A DNA stretch of 64,000 nucleotides from Ustilago trichophora (Eukaryota > Basidiomycota > Ustilaginomycetes > Ustilaginales > Ustilaginaceae): contig OOIN01000025.1 in assembly GCA_900323505.1 (NCBI GenBank), positions 124,001 through 188,000 on the forward strand, in the 5' to 3' direction. The position numbers and the translations under genes were made by a program. The notes below the pieces were generated by a model. That model ran no database searches, was not told the DNA's origin, and saw only the letters and a list, made by a program, of their open reading frames with translations. Below are positions 11,348 through 21,451 of the stretch, in pieces. Position 1 is the first letter of the stretch. Each line of letters begins with the position of its first letter.

Positions 11348-13865
11348 TTCTTGTTGACAAGCCCTTTTGTTGCGGTCCGAACGAGTGGCTGATATGCGTG
11401 GAGGTAGAGAGGAGAGAGGAAAGCTTGATGTAAAGAGGATGCAGATTCGATCTTCGGCTTGGCGGTCAACGGTTGATCTTTTAAAGGCGAGCGACGTAAA
11501 GTTTTGGACCATCTCGAACCAAGCGCTACGCTCAAGGTTTACATGACTCCAAAGCTAAACGGCGTTGTAGAATGCCACGCTATACAGACTGCGAGCAATT
11601 GCGCGCTACACCATGTGTTCGGTTCTACCTGCAGTACAGCGGCAGAGTAGTGTGGGGTAGATAGCCGACAGGAACAGACGCAATCGATGCGGGGAAGATG
11701 CAGCTACTGTGGGGTTCAATGGGCTCTGTCGTCGGCTAGCGTGCGTCCACCTCTGCGATTGTCATAGCTCTGTGAGCAGACAGCTCAGGTCGCCGGGCAA
11801 AGCCGGTCTAAACAAGATTGTCCATCGCCGGCCTGTGATCGATGACCGGCGATTCTGGTGGAAAGGGGAGCATCCATATAAGTCTTTCTGAGACTACGCA
11901 AAGTCGAGCTCAGGGGAAGAGGGAACGAGAATGCCGGTGACGGAACGGCTGAACGAAAACAAGCCCAATCAAGCTGCACTGCGATGCCCTACAGGCTTGC
12001 CAGCTGAGAGACTGGCAACGCTAGACGATGAACACTTGCGTGCTCTTGGGGATCAAGGCAAATCAGGCAAGCCCTAGAAATGGGCAATGGGACGATGCCG
12101 CACTCGTGCAGGGCAATCCTAACAAAGCCGAAACGGCAAGACGATTTACCGACTGTACAACAAGAGAGCGGAGTTCTGGTCGAACAATAGAGTGTGTCGG
12201 CAATCTGCAAAGCACCTCGACTGCAAAAACGAGCGCTGGCTACAAGCTGACCCGTTGAGTCGCCAAGGCCAGCGCAACAGCCAACTCAGACACGATCTCT
12301 ACCAGAGCGGGAACACATTGTCAGTGACTCCGCCCCAATATAGCAGCAACACCGATGCTACAAGCGCTAGAGTGGCTGTTCAGAGGTGCGTATCGTCGGC
12401 AGAATCGCACCGACGTGTCCGAATGCATGCATTTTCCCACGTGGCCTTCCCCATCCCACCTTCTCCCTCCGCACATCGGTCAACTTTAATGATCATGCAT
12501 GAGGCACGCTCGATAGTGCGGTCGCATTACCCCCACATTACTCTCCCGAAGAGAGTGGTGTGTCGCTTCGCTGAGTCCTGTGTACCAGATACGGCTGTTT
12601 GTTCCCCGCATTCTCGGTATTCTTTCGGGTGGCAGGCACCATTTCCGCATTCTCGCTATGGGGAAAGCTCGCTGTGTAGTCCATACGCTCTTGCTGTCAG
12701 CGACGCCCTCAAAGGAACGGGGGGATTAGGCGAAAAGGGCAAAGCAGACCCGGGGCTCCAGAGAGAGAGGCGCATTTCGTCGTTCTAAGCCAAGTAATTG
12801 CCATTGTTCTGAGCACAGCCACCGAGCAGGTCTTTGCGCAACGACCCCTCGGCGACAAGACTGGTAGCATACAGAATCGGCGGAGGAGTTGGACAGTGTT
12901 CAACCCCATCCCCCACTTGCCTGCACCCTTAACGAGGCATTTCGCCCCCACACGTATCCTTCGAGCAATCAAGACCATGCACGACTCGAGTCATCCCCCT
13001 TGCTTGGCGCCATTATCCCATGTCGGCGACCAAGCGGCAAATCATGCCGAGCTTCGTTGCTCTCTGTAACAATGACAACCCGGCTCCGATCCGCCGAGAC
13101 GTAAATTCCTGGCAAACAGTACACGGCATTCTCTGTATTTGTCCCTCGCCCAGCGCCAGTGCTGGGTGTTGAAGATCGATGCGATAGAATGGGAGGACGA
13201 GTAAAGGCGAAAGACGGTCTGGAGAAACTGGAGCGTGCACTACCATGGTCGCTGCATTTTCGCTCTGCTAAAAGTGAACTGAACGGTCGACCTGCCTCTT
13301 CAGCTCAACAACCGTTCGCTTTCCCGCTCTTAAGCTGGTCTTCCCCGGCGATCTGGTTGTGAGGCCAAAGACCGGTTAAAGTTCGGCGAGCTACGATTGC
13401 TTGCCGGTGCTAGATCGTACTACCGACGTTCCCGGTTTGAGTCGCGTCGTCGCAGTCACTAGCCAACCTTCTTGATATACCGGTGCGAGGTGCAGACTTG
13501 CCTTCACCGTCGTAGACCCAGAAATTGCCGGTGAGGAGACGGTTGCGGTCAGAGCTGTCGAAGGAGGTTGTGGGTAGCTCGAGACCCGTAATAGCGCTCG
13601 CCGAGGGCAGAAAGGTAACTGGCTCGCTGAGAAGCAAGCTTATGCACGAACCTTGGCCACTCTAACTTTGTTCGAGTGTCTGTGCGAGCCGGAAGACGCT
13701 GTTCCTCGTATTGGAGCGCTGGCTCTTCCTTTGGTCCTTGAGCTGGATTCGGACCCTTTAAATGCTCAAGAGCATCGTTTCTCGCCTCCCTTCCAAGATT
13801 GCACATCACATCTCTCCCAAGATTCACCTCTCAACGATCAACCAGCGTTTGGTTTCCACGAAAAA
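11348..13865. other. long divergent intergenic region between permease and GH31 gene
   Basis: No gene was recognised in this 2.5 kb region. A TTTAAAA element lies about 130 bp upstream of the permease start. GTGGGG or its complement, which fits the SYGGRG consensus of CreA/Mig1-type glucose repressors, occurs at 11652-11657, 11709-11714, 12531-12536 and 12911-12916. The motif is short, so chance hits are possible. The frame upstream of the GH31 ATG stays open for 71 codons but has no ATG. Confidence 0.5.
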
Positions 13866-15875
13866 ATGATCGAAACACAAGGAGAAAAGATCCATTACCG
13901 CAACGATGGCGAGCTTCTCTTCATCGAGCCGTGGGGACCCAACGCCGTGCGTGTTCGAAGCACTCGCGCGTCTCAGTTTCCTCAACAGGATTGGGCGCTC
14001 TCCGAAAAGCCCGCCTCCTCTGCCTCTGTCACTGCCCATCAGGATGGAGAGAGTGGAACCGTCACGCTGACCAACGGCAAGATCGTAGCAACAATGACCA
14101 AGCGAGGCAAGATCATCATCTCCAACTCGTCGGGCAAAGTTCTTTTGGAAGAGTACGCTCGCAACCGAGAAGACTTTTTCGATCCCAAGTGCAGTTCGCT
14201 CCTCGTCGACGCAAGAGAGTTTATGCCTATTCAGGGAAGCAATTCGTACCAGGTGACTGCCAGATTCGAGTCGCAGGATCCCAACGAAAAGATCTTCGGT
14301 ATGGGACAGTACCAGCAGGAGAACCTCGATCTCAAGGGGACCGACTTGGAGCTGGCTCAGCGCAACTCGCAAGCCAGCGTTCCTTTCGCCCAATCGAGCC
14401 GCGGATACGGTTTCCTGTGGAACAATCCTGCTGTTGGACGTGCTGTCTTTGGCAAAAACATCATGAGCTTCGAAGCAAAGAGTTCCGAGGTGCTCGACTA
14501 CTGGGTGGTAGCAGGAGACTCTCCGGCAGAGATCGCCCACGCTTACGCCGATGTGTCCGGAAAGGTACCCATGATGCCCGAGTACGGCCTCGGATTCTGG
14601 CAATGCAAGCTGCGCTACCAGACCCAGGAAGAGCTTCTCACCGTCGCACGTAAGCACAAGAGCCTCGGTTTGCCGCTCGACGTGATCGTGTGCGACTTCT
14701 TCCATTGGCCCACACAGGGAGAATGGAAGTTCGACCCCACCTACTGGCCCGACCCCAAGGCCATGGTCGACGAACTCAAGGCCATGGACGTTGAGCTGAT
14801 GGTGTCCATCTGGCCCACCGTCGACGTGCGCTCCGAGAACTATCAGGAGCTCAAGGAAAAGGGATATATGGTACGCACCGATCGAGGCTGTCGTATGCAG
14901 ATGGACTACATGGGCAACTGCGAATGGTATGATTTTTCGTCCAAGGAAAGCCGCGAGTGGATCTGGAGGACGGTCAAGAAGAACTACTACGATCTGGGCA
15001 TCAAGGTGTTTTGGCTCGACGAGGCCGAACCCGAGTTCCTGACGTATGCTTTTGAGAACTACCGCCTCTCCACCGGTCCCGTCCTCGCTGTGGGTAACGA
15101 GTATCCACGTGCCTACGCTCGAGCCTTCTACGAGGGACAGACGCAGGAAGGACAGCAAAACGTCGTCAACCTGCTGCGTTGTGCTTGGGCCGGTTCGCAA
15201 AAGTACGGCGCACTTGTGTGGTCGGGCGACATTGCTTCTTCGTGGCCCAGTCTACGATGCCAGCTCTCGGCTGGTCTCAGCATGGGTCTGGCGGGAATCA
15301 CGTGGTGGACGACCGACATTGGAGGATTCCACGGTGGTGCACCTGCCGATCCTGCCTTCCGCGAGCTTCTGGTGCGCTGGTTCCAGTGGGGAACCTTCTG
15401 CCCTGTCATGCGATTGCACGGCTACCGAGAGCCCATCAAGCCGCAATTCGGCACAACCGGTGGTGCAGCTTGCTGCTCTGGAGCCGACAACGAGCTGTGG
15501 AGCTATGGCGAAGAGGTCTACGAGATTCTCAAGCGATTCGTGCTGCTGCGTGAGAAGCTGCGTGACTACACGCGCTCGCTCATGGAAGAGGCACACGAAA
15601 AGGGAAGTCCCGTCATGCGCACCATGTTTTACGAATTCCCCAATGATACGGCGGCTTGGGACGCCGAGGACTGCTACATGTACGGTTCCAAATACCTCGT
15701 CGCTCCCATTCTGCACGCTGGTCAGACCAAGAGGAACGTCTACCTTCCCAAGGGAGCAAGGTGGGTTCGAGTCTTTGTTGGCGCCGAGGACAAGGAAGGC
15801 GAGAGCTACGAAGGTGGGCAGACGGTCGAGGTCGACGCTCCACTCGCCGAGATTCCTGTGTTTGAGCGCAAGTGA
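13866..15875 (+). CDS. glycoside hydrolase family 31 enzyme (alpha-xylosidase/alpha-glucosidase type)
   Basis: This is 669 aa in one exon. The ATG at 13866 is the first in frame and directly precedes the typical N-terminal beta domain. The (beta/alpha)8 barrel runs from roughly residue 230 to 560. The GH31 nucleophile motif is WLDEAEPE, with Asp385 as the probable catalytic nucleophile. The acid/base region reads VWSGDI, with Asp455, and is followed by the conserved GLAGITWWTTDIGGF block. The WLDxxEPE form is common in GH31 enzymes of the alpha-xylosidase group, while glucosidases often carry WxDMNE, so alpha-xylosidase activity is favoured but not proven. No signal peptide was seen, so the enzyme is probably intracellular and acts on sugars brought in by a permease. 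The divergent alpha-glucoside-type permease at 9569-11347 is the natural partner. Length matches the family. Confidence 0.92.
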   Translation: MIETQGEKIHYRNDGELLFIEPWGPNAVRVRSTRASQFPQQDWALSEKPASSASVTAHQDGESGTVTLTNGKIVATMTKRGKIIISNSSGKVLLEEYARNREDFFDPKCSSLLVDAREFMPIQGSNSYQVTARFESQDPNEKIFGMGQYQQENLDLKGTDLELAQRNSQASVPFAQSSRGYGFLWNNPAVGRAVFGKNIMSFEAKSSEVLDYWVVAGDSPAEIAHAYADVSGKVPMMPEYGLGFWQCKLRYQTQEELLTVARKHKSLGLPLDVIVCDFFHWPTQGEWKFDPTYWPDPKAMVDELKAMDVELMVSIWPTVDVRSENYQELKEKGYMVRTDRGCRMQMDYMGNCEWYDFSSKESREWIWRTVKKNYYDLGIKVFWLDEAEPEFLTYAFENYRLSTGPVLAVGNEYPRAYARAFYEGQTQEGQQNVVNLLRCAWAGSQKYGALVWSGDIASSWPSLRCQLSAGLSMGLAGITWWTTDIGGFHGGAPADPAFRELLVRWFQWGTFCPVMRLHGYREPIKPQFGTTGGAACCSGADNELWSYGEEVYEILKRFVLLREKLRDYTRSLMEEAHEKGSPVMRTMFYEFPNDTAAWDAEDCYMYGSKYLVAPILHAGQTKRNVYLPKGARWVRVFVGAEDKEGESYEGGQTVEVDAPLAEIPVFERK

Positions 15876-16711
15876 GCCGAAGCACAAGCTTGATCATCTA
15901 GATGCCTTTCAATCCATACTCAATCGTCCATGTCGTCATCTTCAATCGCAACAGCTCGCCCGCAAAACTCTGAGTTTTGGATTGACTAGTCCGCCCCTGA
16001 GCTCTGGGTTGGTGTTGATATGATTTCCATTGTTCCTATCTTGATCTTCAGCCACGGAACTGAGATGCGACCCATCACTTCGATCCGGTCGGAAGAGTTG
16101 AGCCCGCTGTGCCATAGTGCTCCGGGAGAATTCCTAATGCTGCAGTATTGATGGTCAGAAGCAGAGCATAGGTTTGTGTCGGTAGAATTCAAAAGTCGGC
16201 GAGCGAACAATCGTGTTTGGGCGGGCAGGTGGGTTGTGCAGATGCAAAAGAAGGAGATCGGTAAGGCATGAGTCAGCATCGGGCAAATCGAAGACATTGA
16301 GCGATGCTGACTGAGTCGAGGCAGTCAGTGCCTGTGGTGGCCGCTGCTCTACCGAGGCAGAAGTGGCGCAAGAGATTGAAAGGTGGGATGGGGTGCAAGC
16401 CGAAGGTGGCCAAACGATGCTCCCAGAGGAGCCTGCCGAAGGTGGCGAGCCGTAGATGCCCAATGGGCCTGCCGAAGGTGGCGAGCCAATGAGAGGGAAG
16501 GAATGTATATTTGCCGAGGCCTGCCTCGGTTTTGAGCCAGATGCGGGAAAAGACACCGGGTGAGCTGGCCGTGACTCACCTGGTGCGACGTGGCTCTCAT
16601 TGAGAGGAGCCCTTCGTCTGAGGCTCTGCCTAAGAAGGGGCAGAGGACGACGATGTGTTGGGTCAGATGGCTTACGGTGAGGATTTTCGAGGGTGCATGC
16701 GGTCTGCGATT
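15876..16711. other. convergent intergenic region with a 36-bp tandem repeat
   Basis: It separates the 3' ends of the GH31 gene and the amine oxidase gene. It contains three 36-bp repeat units (16399-16506). A minus-strand frame (16155-16727) runs through these and would encode a Pro/Ser repeat, but it overlaps the 3' end of the amine oxidase gene in another frame and otherwise lacks coding character. Confidence 0.5.
16399..16506. repeat. 36-bp imperfect tandem repeat, three units
   Basis: The core GCCGAAGGTGGC starts at 16399, 16435 and 16471, an exact 36-bp period. Units 2 and 3 share GCCGAAGGTGGCGAGCC, and the flanks diverge. A 36-bp period keeps frame, and on the minus strand it would encode a 12-residue repeat around SPPSAG. 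Confidence 0.85.
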
Positions 16712-17860
16712 CTAAGTAGAGGCACAAGAGTTGACAATCATGGCAAGAGCGCGATCTGCTGCGTCAATGGCGCCGGCGATGTAACCGGGGAAAGCGGGTG
16801 ACCACTCGCTGCCTGCTCCGATCAACACACTATGCCAAGTAGAAGAAGCATCTGGCGTAGCTGGAAGAGGTCCCGACGAGTCGTGATGAGAAGGCATGCC
16901 CGAGTGTGCATCTGCCTCGGTGGCTGTCGCCTTTTCGGCGGCCCAATCACGAAGAAACTCGCTGTGAGGGGTGGTAGCCTGATGGCCAAAGAGTCGAGTG
17001 AGCTGAGCACGACATGCTGCCTTGAGCTGGTCTTGGGATTGCGCCAGTCGAGCTTGCGAAGGAATGGAAAAGAAGCCAAAGAGAGCGCCGGTCGAAGCGT
17101 CAAAGTTGGATGCATCATGGATCTCGCCGAGGGGGCCTGCGGTGCTGTGTGCATTGCCCGAGAGTTGTTGATCGCGCCAGAAGGGAGTTTGATACACTGC
17201 GACGTATTTGGCATGAGGCGCCATCCAGGTTGGTGTTGCTGACCATCGCGATAGGAGCTCCACCGGCAGCGACGGCTCGAAGGATATGGCTCCAGATGCA
17301 GCAAGGCGGGGTGGGAGCGCGAGGATGATGGTGTCGGTGTGAAAAAGGTCGCCGTTGTCACACGCTGCTTGGATCGGTGCGCCGCTGTTTGATGTGGCAG
17401 TGTCAATGAGACGGATCGAGGTGACGTGGCATCCAAGGCGAACAGTGTGAGGATCAAGTTGGTCAGCCAATGCATTGATAAGCGATCGCATCCCTCCACG
17501 CAATCGGCGAGCATCAGCCATACCGAGACCTCGCGGATCGAGACGCTGAGCTTGTCGAGTCTGAGATCTTTCGATGAGAAGATCGCCGTGTTCGTATTGA
17601 GCAAAGCTTTGCAGCCTCAAGTCTTGGATGAGCGAGGACAATTTAGGCTGCTTCGATGGCCAGAACCACGACCCGCCGAGATCAAAGCCGTCCTGACTGC
17701 CATCTTGCAACGTCACTTTTGCCGATTCCAGTCGTCCTCCGAGCCTGTCGCGTGATTCGAGGATGGTGACTTGATATTGATCGCTCTGCTGCTGCAGCTG
17801 ACGGGCGAGATATAGACCGCTGAGGCCGCCTCCAACGATGAGGACACTCTGCTTGGTCAT
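16712..17860 (-). CDS. FAD-dependent amine oxidase-like protein
   Basis: This is 382 aa in one exon. The start at 17860 gives MTKQSVLIVGGGLSG, so the dinucleotide-binding motif G10-x-G12-x-x-G15 sits at the N-terminus as expected. The in-frame sequence upstream is a (GTG)n tract that would encode only threonines and has no ATG. A second FAD motif, ESRDRLGGR, follows at about residue 35-43, and the C-terminal FAD contact block reads LIGAGSEWSPAFPGYIAGAI. This order is typical of flavin monoamine oxidases and related oxidases. The protein is shorter than most (about 450-520 aa), so the substrate domain may be reduced. The substrate, an amine or polyamine, cannot be told. There is no signal peptide or C-terminal membrane anchor; the C-terminus ends in Ser-Thr. 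It lies 288 bp downstream of a sugar permease on the same strand. Confidence 0.82.
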   Translation of the reverse strand: MTKQSVLIVGGGLSGLYLARQLQQQSDQYQVTILESRDRLGGRLESAKVTLQDGSQDGFDLGGSWFWPSKQPKLSSLIQDLRLQSFAQYEHGDLLIERSQTRQAQRLDPRGLGMADARRLRGGMRSLINALADQLDPHTVRLGCHVTSIRLIDTATSNSGAPIQAACDNGDLFHTDTIILALPPRLAASGAISFEPSLPVELLSRWSATPTWMAPHAKYVAVYQTPFWRDQQLSGNAHSTAGPLGEIHDASNFDASTGALFGFFSIPSQARLAQSQDQLKAACRAQLTRLFGHQATTPHSEFLRDWAAEKATATEADAHSGMPSHHDSSGPLPATPDASSTWHSVLIGAGSEWSPAFPGYIAGAIDAADRALAMIVNSCAST

Positions 17861-17898
17861 TGTGGTGGTGGTGGTGGTGGTGGTGGTGGTGGTGGTGG
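17861..17898. repeat. (GTG)n trinucleotide microsatellite
   Basis: About twelve GTG units directly abut the amine oxidase start codon, in its 5' leader (CAC/CCA on the transcribed strand). Confidence 0.9.
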
Positions 17899-18148
17899 TA
17901 AGAAGGGATGTTGGTGGAAGAAACAAGAAGCCAAAAATGAACCGACGGTAACTTTTTGCCACGCGACACGCGAGTCATGAGATCTGCACCCTTTAGCGCT
18001 GTCGGCTAAATTTGTGCAGCATTCTTGTTGTTGTCAACATGATCAAATTTTTCATCAAAGGGCATACTCGGTACATGTGCCGAGGTCATGAGAGCGTATA
18101 AGAGTACATAGCAAAGTGGTAACCATTCACAAAAAGCAGAGGCTTCGA

Positions 18149-19962
18149 TCAAGGTGTGGTTCGAACGGTGACGGGAGCCTGCAAGTCGGCCTTCTTCTCG
18201 TCATCATCACCACCAGTGGCCGACGAAGAGGAAGATTCGACATCGAGGTGGGGTACGGTACCAGTGACACCATCCGACGACATGGAGATGGCCTTGGATC
18301 GTGCTGCTCGTCCCATAGCCCAGACGGGTCGGTCAAAGACCTGGTCGATCTCCTCGAGGGGCAGACCTGCAGTCTCGGGCAGGAAGATGGCGTAGAAGGG
18401 AAGCGCAAGCACCAGCGATACACCGGCGTAGAAGGCAAACGTACCGGCTCCACCCATTGGCGAGTTGAGCATGGGCTGCAGCGTACGCGTGGCCGAGAAC
18501 TGCAGCAGATAGTGCATGGCCATGACCAGAGAGCTTGCCAGACTGCGCACGTGGACCTCAAAGATCTCGGTACCGACCAAGTACTGGGCCAGGTTGCCAC
18601 CTGCCGAGAAACTGGCTCCCGAGATGAAGATGGCAGCCAGCGCTGCTTGACCGGCGTGCTTCTCGCCCTTGGTGTGGTGGCCTTGCACGTACAAGCCGAG
18701 GAAGACGGCAACGTAGAGCATCGAGAGACCCTGGATCAAAACACCCACGAGCAGCGTCTTTCGGCGTCCGAAAAGATCGATGAACAGGAGCGAAGACAGG
18801 ATACCGCATCCGAGCTTGGTAGCACCAAACCCGACCGACATGACGTATCCGCCCGAGTCCGAAGCACCGACCAAGGTCATGATGCGGTTGGCATACGTGG
18901 CAATGGCTCCAGGACCTCCGAACTGCACAAGCACTTGGATCATGACACCCAATCCCACCTTGAGCAGGTTCTTGCGGTTGGTCAACACGAGCTTGAGCTT
19001 GAGCAACGTCTTGTATCGCCTCTGCAACGAGTTGGCAGGAAGCGCCTCCATCCTTTCGGCCTGACGCTGGTGCTCTTCGGCGATCGACTCGCGCATCAGC
19101 TGCGTCTCTTCGAGCATAGCAGGGTGGTTCTCGTCCAGGTTGCGGTAGAACTTGAGCGAACGCGCAGCCTTCTCAACGTGGCCCTGGTCCAAAAGCCATC
19201 GAGGCGATTCGTGGATGAAAAAGGTTCCGATCAAAAGCATCGCGTGCCATACCATGGGCAGAACAATGACGATCTGCCAAACAATGTTTTGACGCCTGTT
19301 CTGGGTGCGCGAAGCTCCAAGGTTGACTGCGTATCCCAACATGGCACCGAGGTAGATGGAAACACTGTAGACCGATGTGCAGAGACCACGGATCTGACGA
19401 GGAGCCTAAAAAGGTGCGCGACGATCCATTCAAAAGGCAAGGCAAAAGGTCAGCAAAGACGATTCGACAGAGGTTCCAACCCATCACGACTGCTGAAGGA
19501 ATCACTTACTGTTTCGACGAGGAAGACGGGAGAGCAAACCGACGAGATACCAACACCGACACCAGTCACCATTCGACCAATGTAGAGCAAGGCGATCCTT
19601 TCGGCGCTTGCCATCCACATGGCAGAACCGATGATGATGAGGGTGCAGCTGAGCCTACCGGCGGCAACACGGCCAAACTTGTCCGACATGGCATATCCTA
19701 CCAAGGCACCGAGCGTAGAGAGAAGCTGGACCATGGCGACAATGTTGGACTCCTTGTTGGACTTTTTCTTGACATTGAAGGCATGTTCGAAAGCAGGGGT
19801 ACCGATGGAGCCCGAGATGACACCTTCGTCCATGCCTCGACTAGCGCCGAGCAGACCGATGGTCATAACAGCCAGCAGCAATCGCCAGTTGAGCGCCTGC
19901 GACGGCACTTCGTGGATGTGGCGAAGCTTGGAGGGAACCCATCTCTTGCCTGAACCGGTCAT
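18149..19962 (-). CDS. MFS sugar-type transporter
   Basis: The gene has two exons, 19962..19510 and 19405..18149, and encodes 569 aa. The intron (19406-19509, 104 nt) has donor GTAAGT and acceptor TAG and restores the family sequence VETAPRQIRGLCTSVY. Family marks are MSDKFGRV in loop 2-3, ESPRWLLDQG after segment 6, DLFGRRKTLLVG in the second half and LPETAGLPLEEID after segment 12. Twelve hydrophobic segments are apparent. Like other fungal sugar/polyol porters it should sit in the plasma membrane; the N-terminal GMDEGVISG block is typical of the wider hexose/quinate group. The substrate is unknown. It lies just upstream of the amine oxidase gene on the same strand and is divergent from the tricarboxylate carrier at 21452. 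Confidence 0.88.
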
Positions 19963-21451
19963 TTTTTTTTCGATGTCAATGTGAGGGGTTAAAAATTGGG
20001 GAGTTTCTAGGGAAAAAAAGACTTGCGTCTCTCTGAGGATCCTTGGTCTCGAAGTAGTGTAGGAGAAGGTGCTTGTCGAGATGCTGGAGGATGATGAGGA
20101 TGAGAGAGGGGCCCCACAATCAGACTGGACGGGGAGGACCACCTAGGTCTTATACGAAATCGAGCAAGTCTTGGGGGAGAGACACACTAAGTTAGCGCGC
20201 CATATGATCGGTGTTCCTGCAGTTCGTCATGACCACATGGACGAATCAAGCTTGTTGGCTTTGGTGTCACCGGTCCGTCAAGGAGGAATGCTTCAGGGTC
20301 AGCATGGTGTCAAGGAAGCAACAAGGTTCGAAGGCCACGGGGCGCCGGCTAATCCTGAACACAGTGTGCCTGCCTGTGCCACGCCCAAGTGGAATCTTGA
20401 AGCCAAACCCTCGAGCGCGGACAAACAGTCGAAACTGGAACGGCGGAGGTTGACCTCCGCTCTGGAGCTGCCAAAGGGCCGCCAAAGCGGCGGGGCAGAG
20501 TAGCCCTGTCTCATTGTTGTGTCGATTTGTCGATTTGTCTTGTCCTTTTTGCCGTATGATACGGGGCAAACACGGGATGCAAGCCTCTGCAAACTGGGAA
20601 AACCGAACTGAACTCGACTTGCGCGCGCCCAATTGGAGCGGAGCCCCGCACTGAATCCCCGCTGAAAAAGGCAAGTGTGGGCGGAACCCAATATGGACGG
20701 AGTAACGGAGCAACGGAGCATTATTGCGTGTCTCGTGCGAGTATTCGACACGTGACGGCGTCTGTGAAGGAATTTTCTCCGAACTACTTCACTCAAATTC
20801 CAACTCAGCCAATCCTCTTTCTCTACACCCATGTCTCAAACCACTCGCGAAACAGCTCGCTTAGTAGTCGCTTCTCTTTTTTTTTTCCCGCCCTGTCTTT
20901 CCCTCCCTATGTCCGTATTTGCTCACTCCGCTCCGTCTCGCTCCGTTTGCGCTCATCCGTCCCCCCTTACGGCGGGCCGGGAGCCTTAGAGCCTCAAGAG
21001 ATTCTCCTCTCTCCGCGCAATTTAATATGGTTTTCCCCTTCCCTTTTTCCCCTGTTTCGCGAGTAAGTTCTGACAGACTGCTGCAAGGTCTAGCCAGGCC
21101 TGTCTGCTCGTCTCGACCTGGACCCTTGCTTGCAAGGATTGGACGGAGTCCTTAGAGCGGTACTGTGTGGAGTTATGGTCGGCGAGTTCTATCTCGTCGA
21201 TACTGTTCGCCGACGAGCTCCGTCCTTACAGCATCGGAACGTCTCTTAGCATCCATCGATCGATCAGCCAGCGAGCAAAACTGAAAGCATCCACCACCAC
21301 CCACCACAGCGAAACTACCAACTCGTTATACATAAAGAATCCACTCCAGCCGGCGGCATACGCATCCTTTCGTACCACCTTGTTCAGCTTCCTCTTTACC
21401 ATACCGCAACCACCACCTTCGTGCAATCTTCACCAACAAGGTACATTCACA
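19963..21451. other. divergent intergenic region
   Basis: This 1.5 kb lies between the start codons of the sugar-type transporter (minus) and the tricarboxylate carrier (plus). The half nearer the carrier is pyrimidine-rich on the plus strand, as in many fungal promoters and leaders. No gene was seen. Confidence 0.55.

Noticed and set aside
12192..12788. 198-codon plus-strand frame in the permease-GH31 promoter region
   Set aside because: It is rich in Ser, Arg and His with no ordered segment, and codon use does not match neighbouring genes.
13653..13865. 71-codon N-terminal extension of the GH31 protein
   Set aside because: It opens with TTG and has no ATG or splice acceptor, and the family N-terminus fits the ATG at 13866.
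13824..15200. 458-codon minus-strand frame opposite the GH31 gene
   Set aside because: It is a shadow of the GH31 coding sequence, with no recognisable motif.
18116..19585. 489-codon plus-strand frame opposite the second sugar permease
   Set aside because: It is antisense to a gene with all MFS motifs and reads across that gene's intron; the composition is Arg/Gln/His-rich and has no domain.
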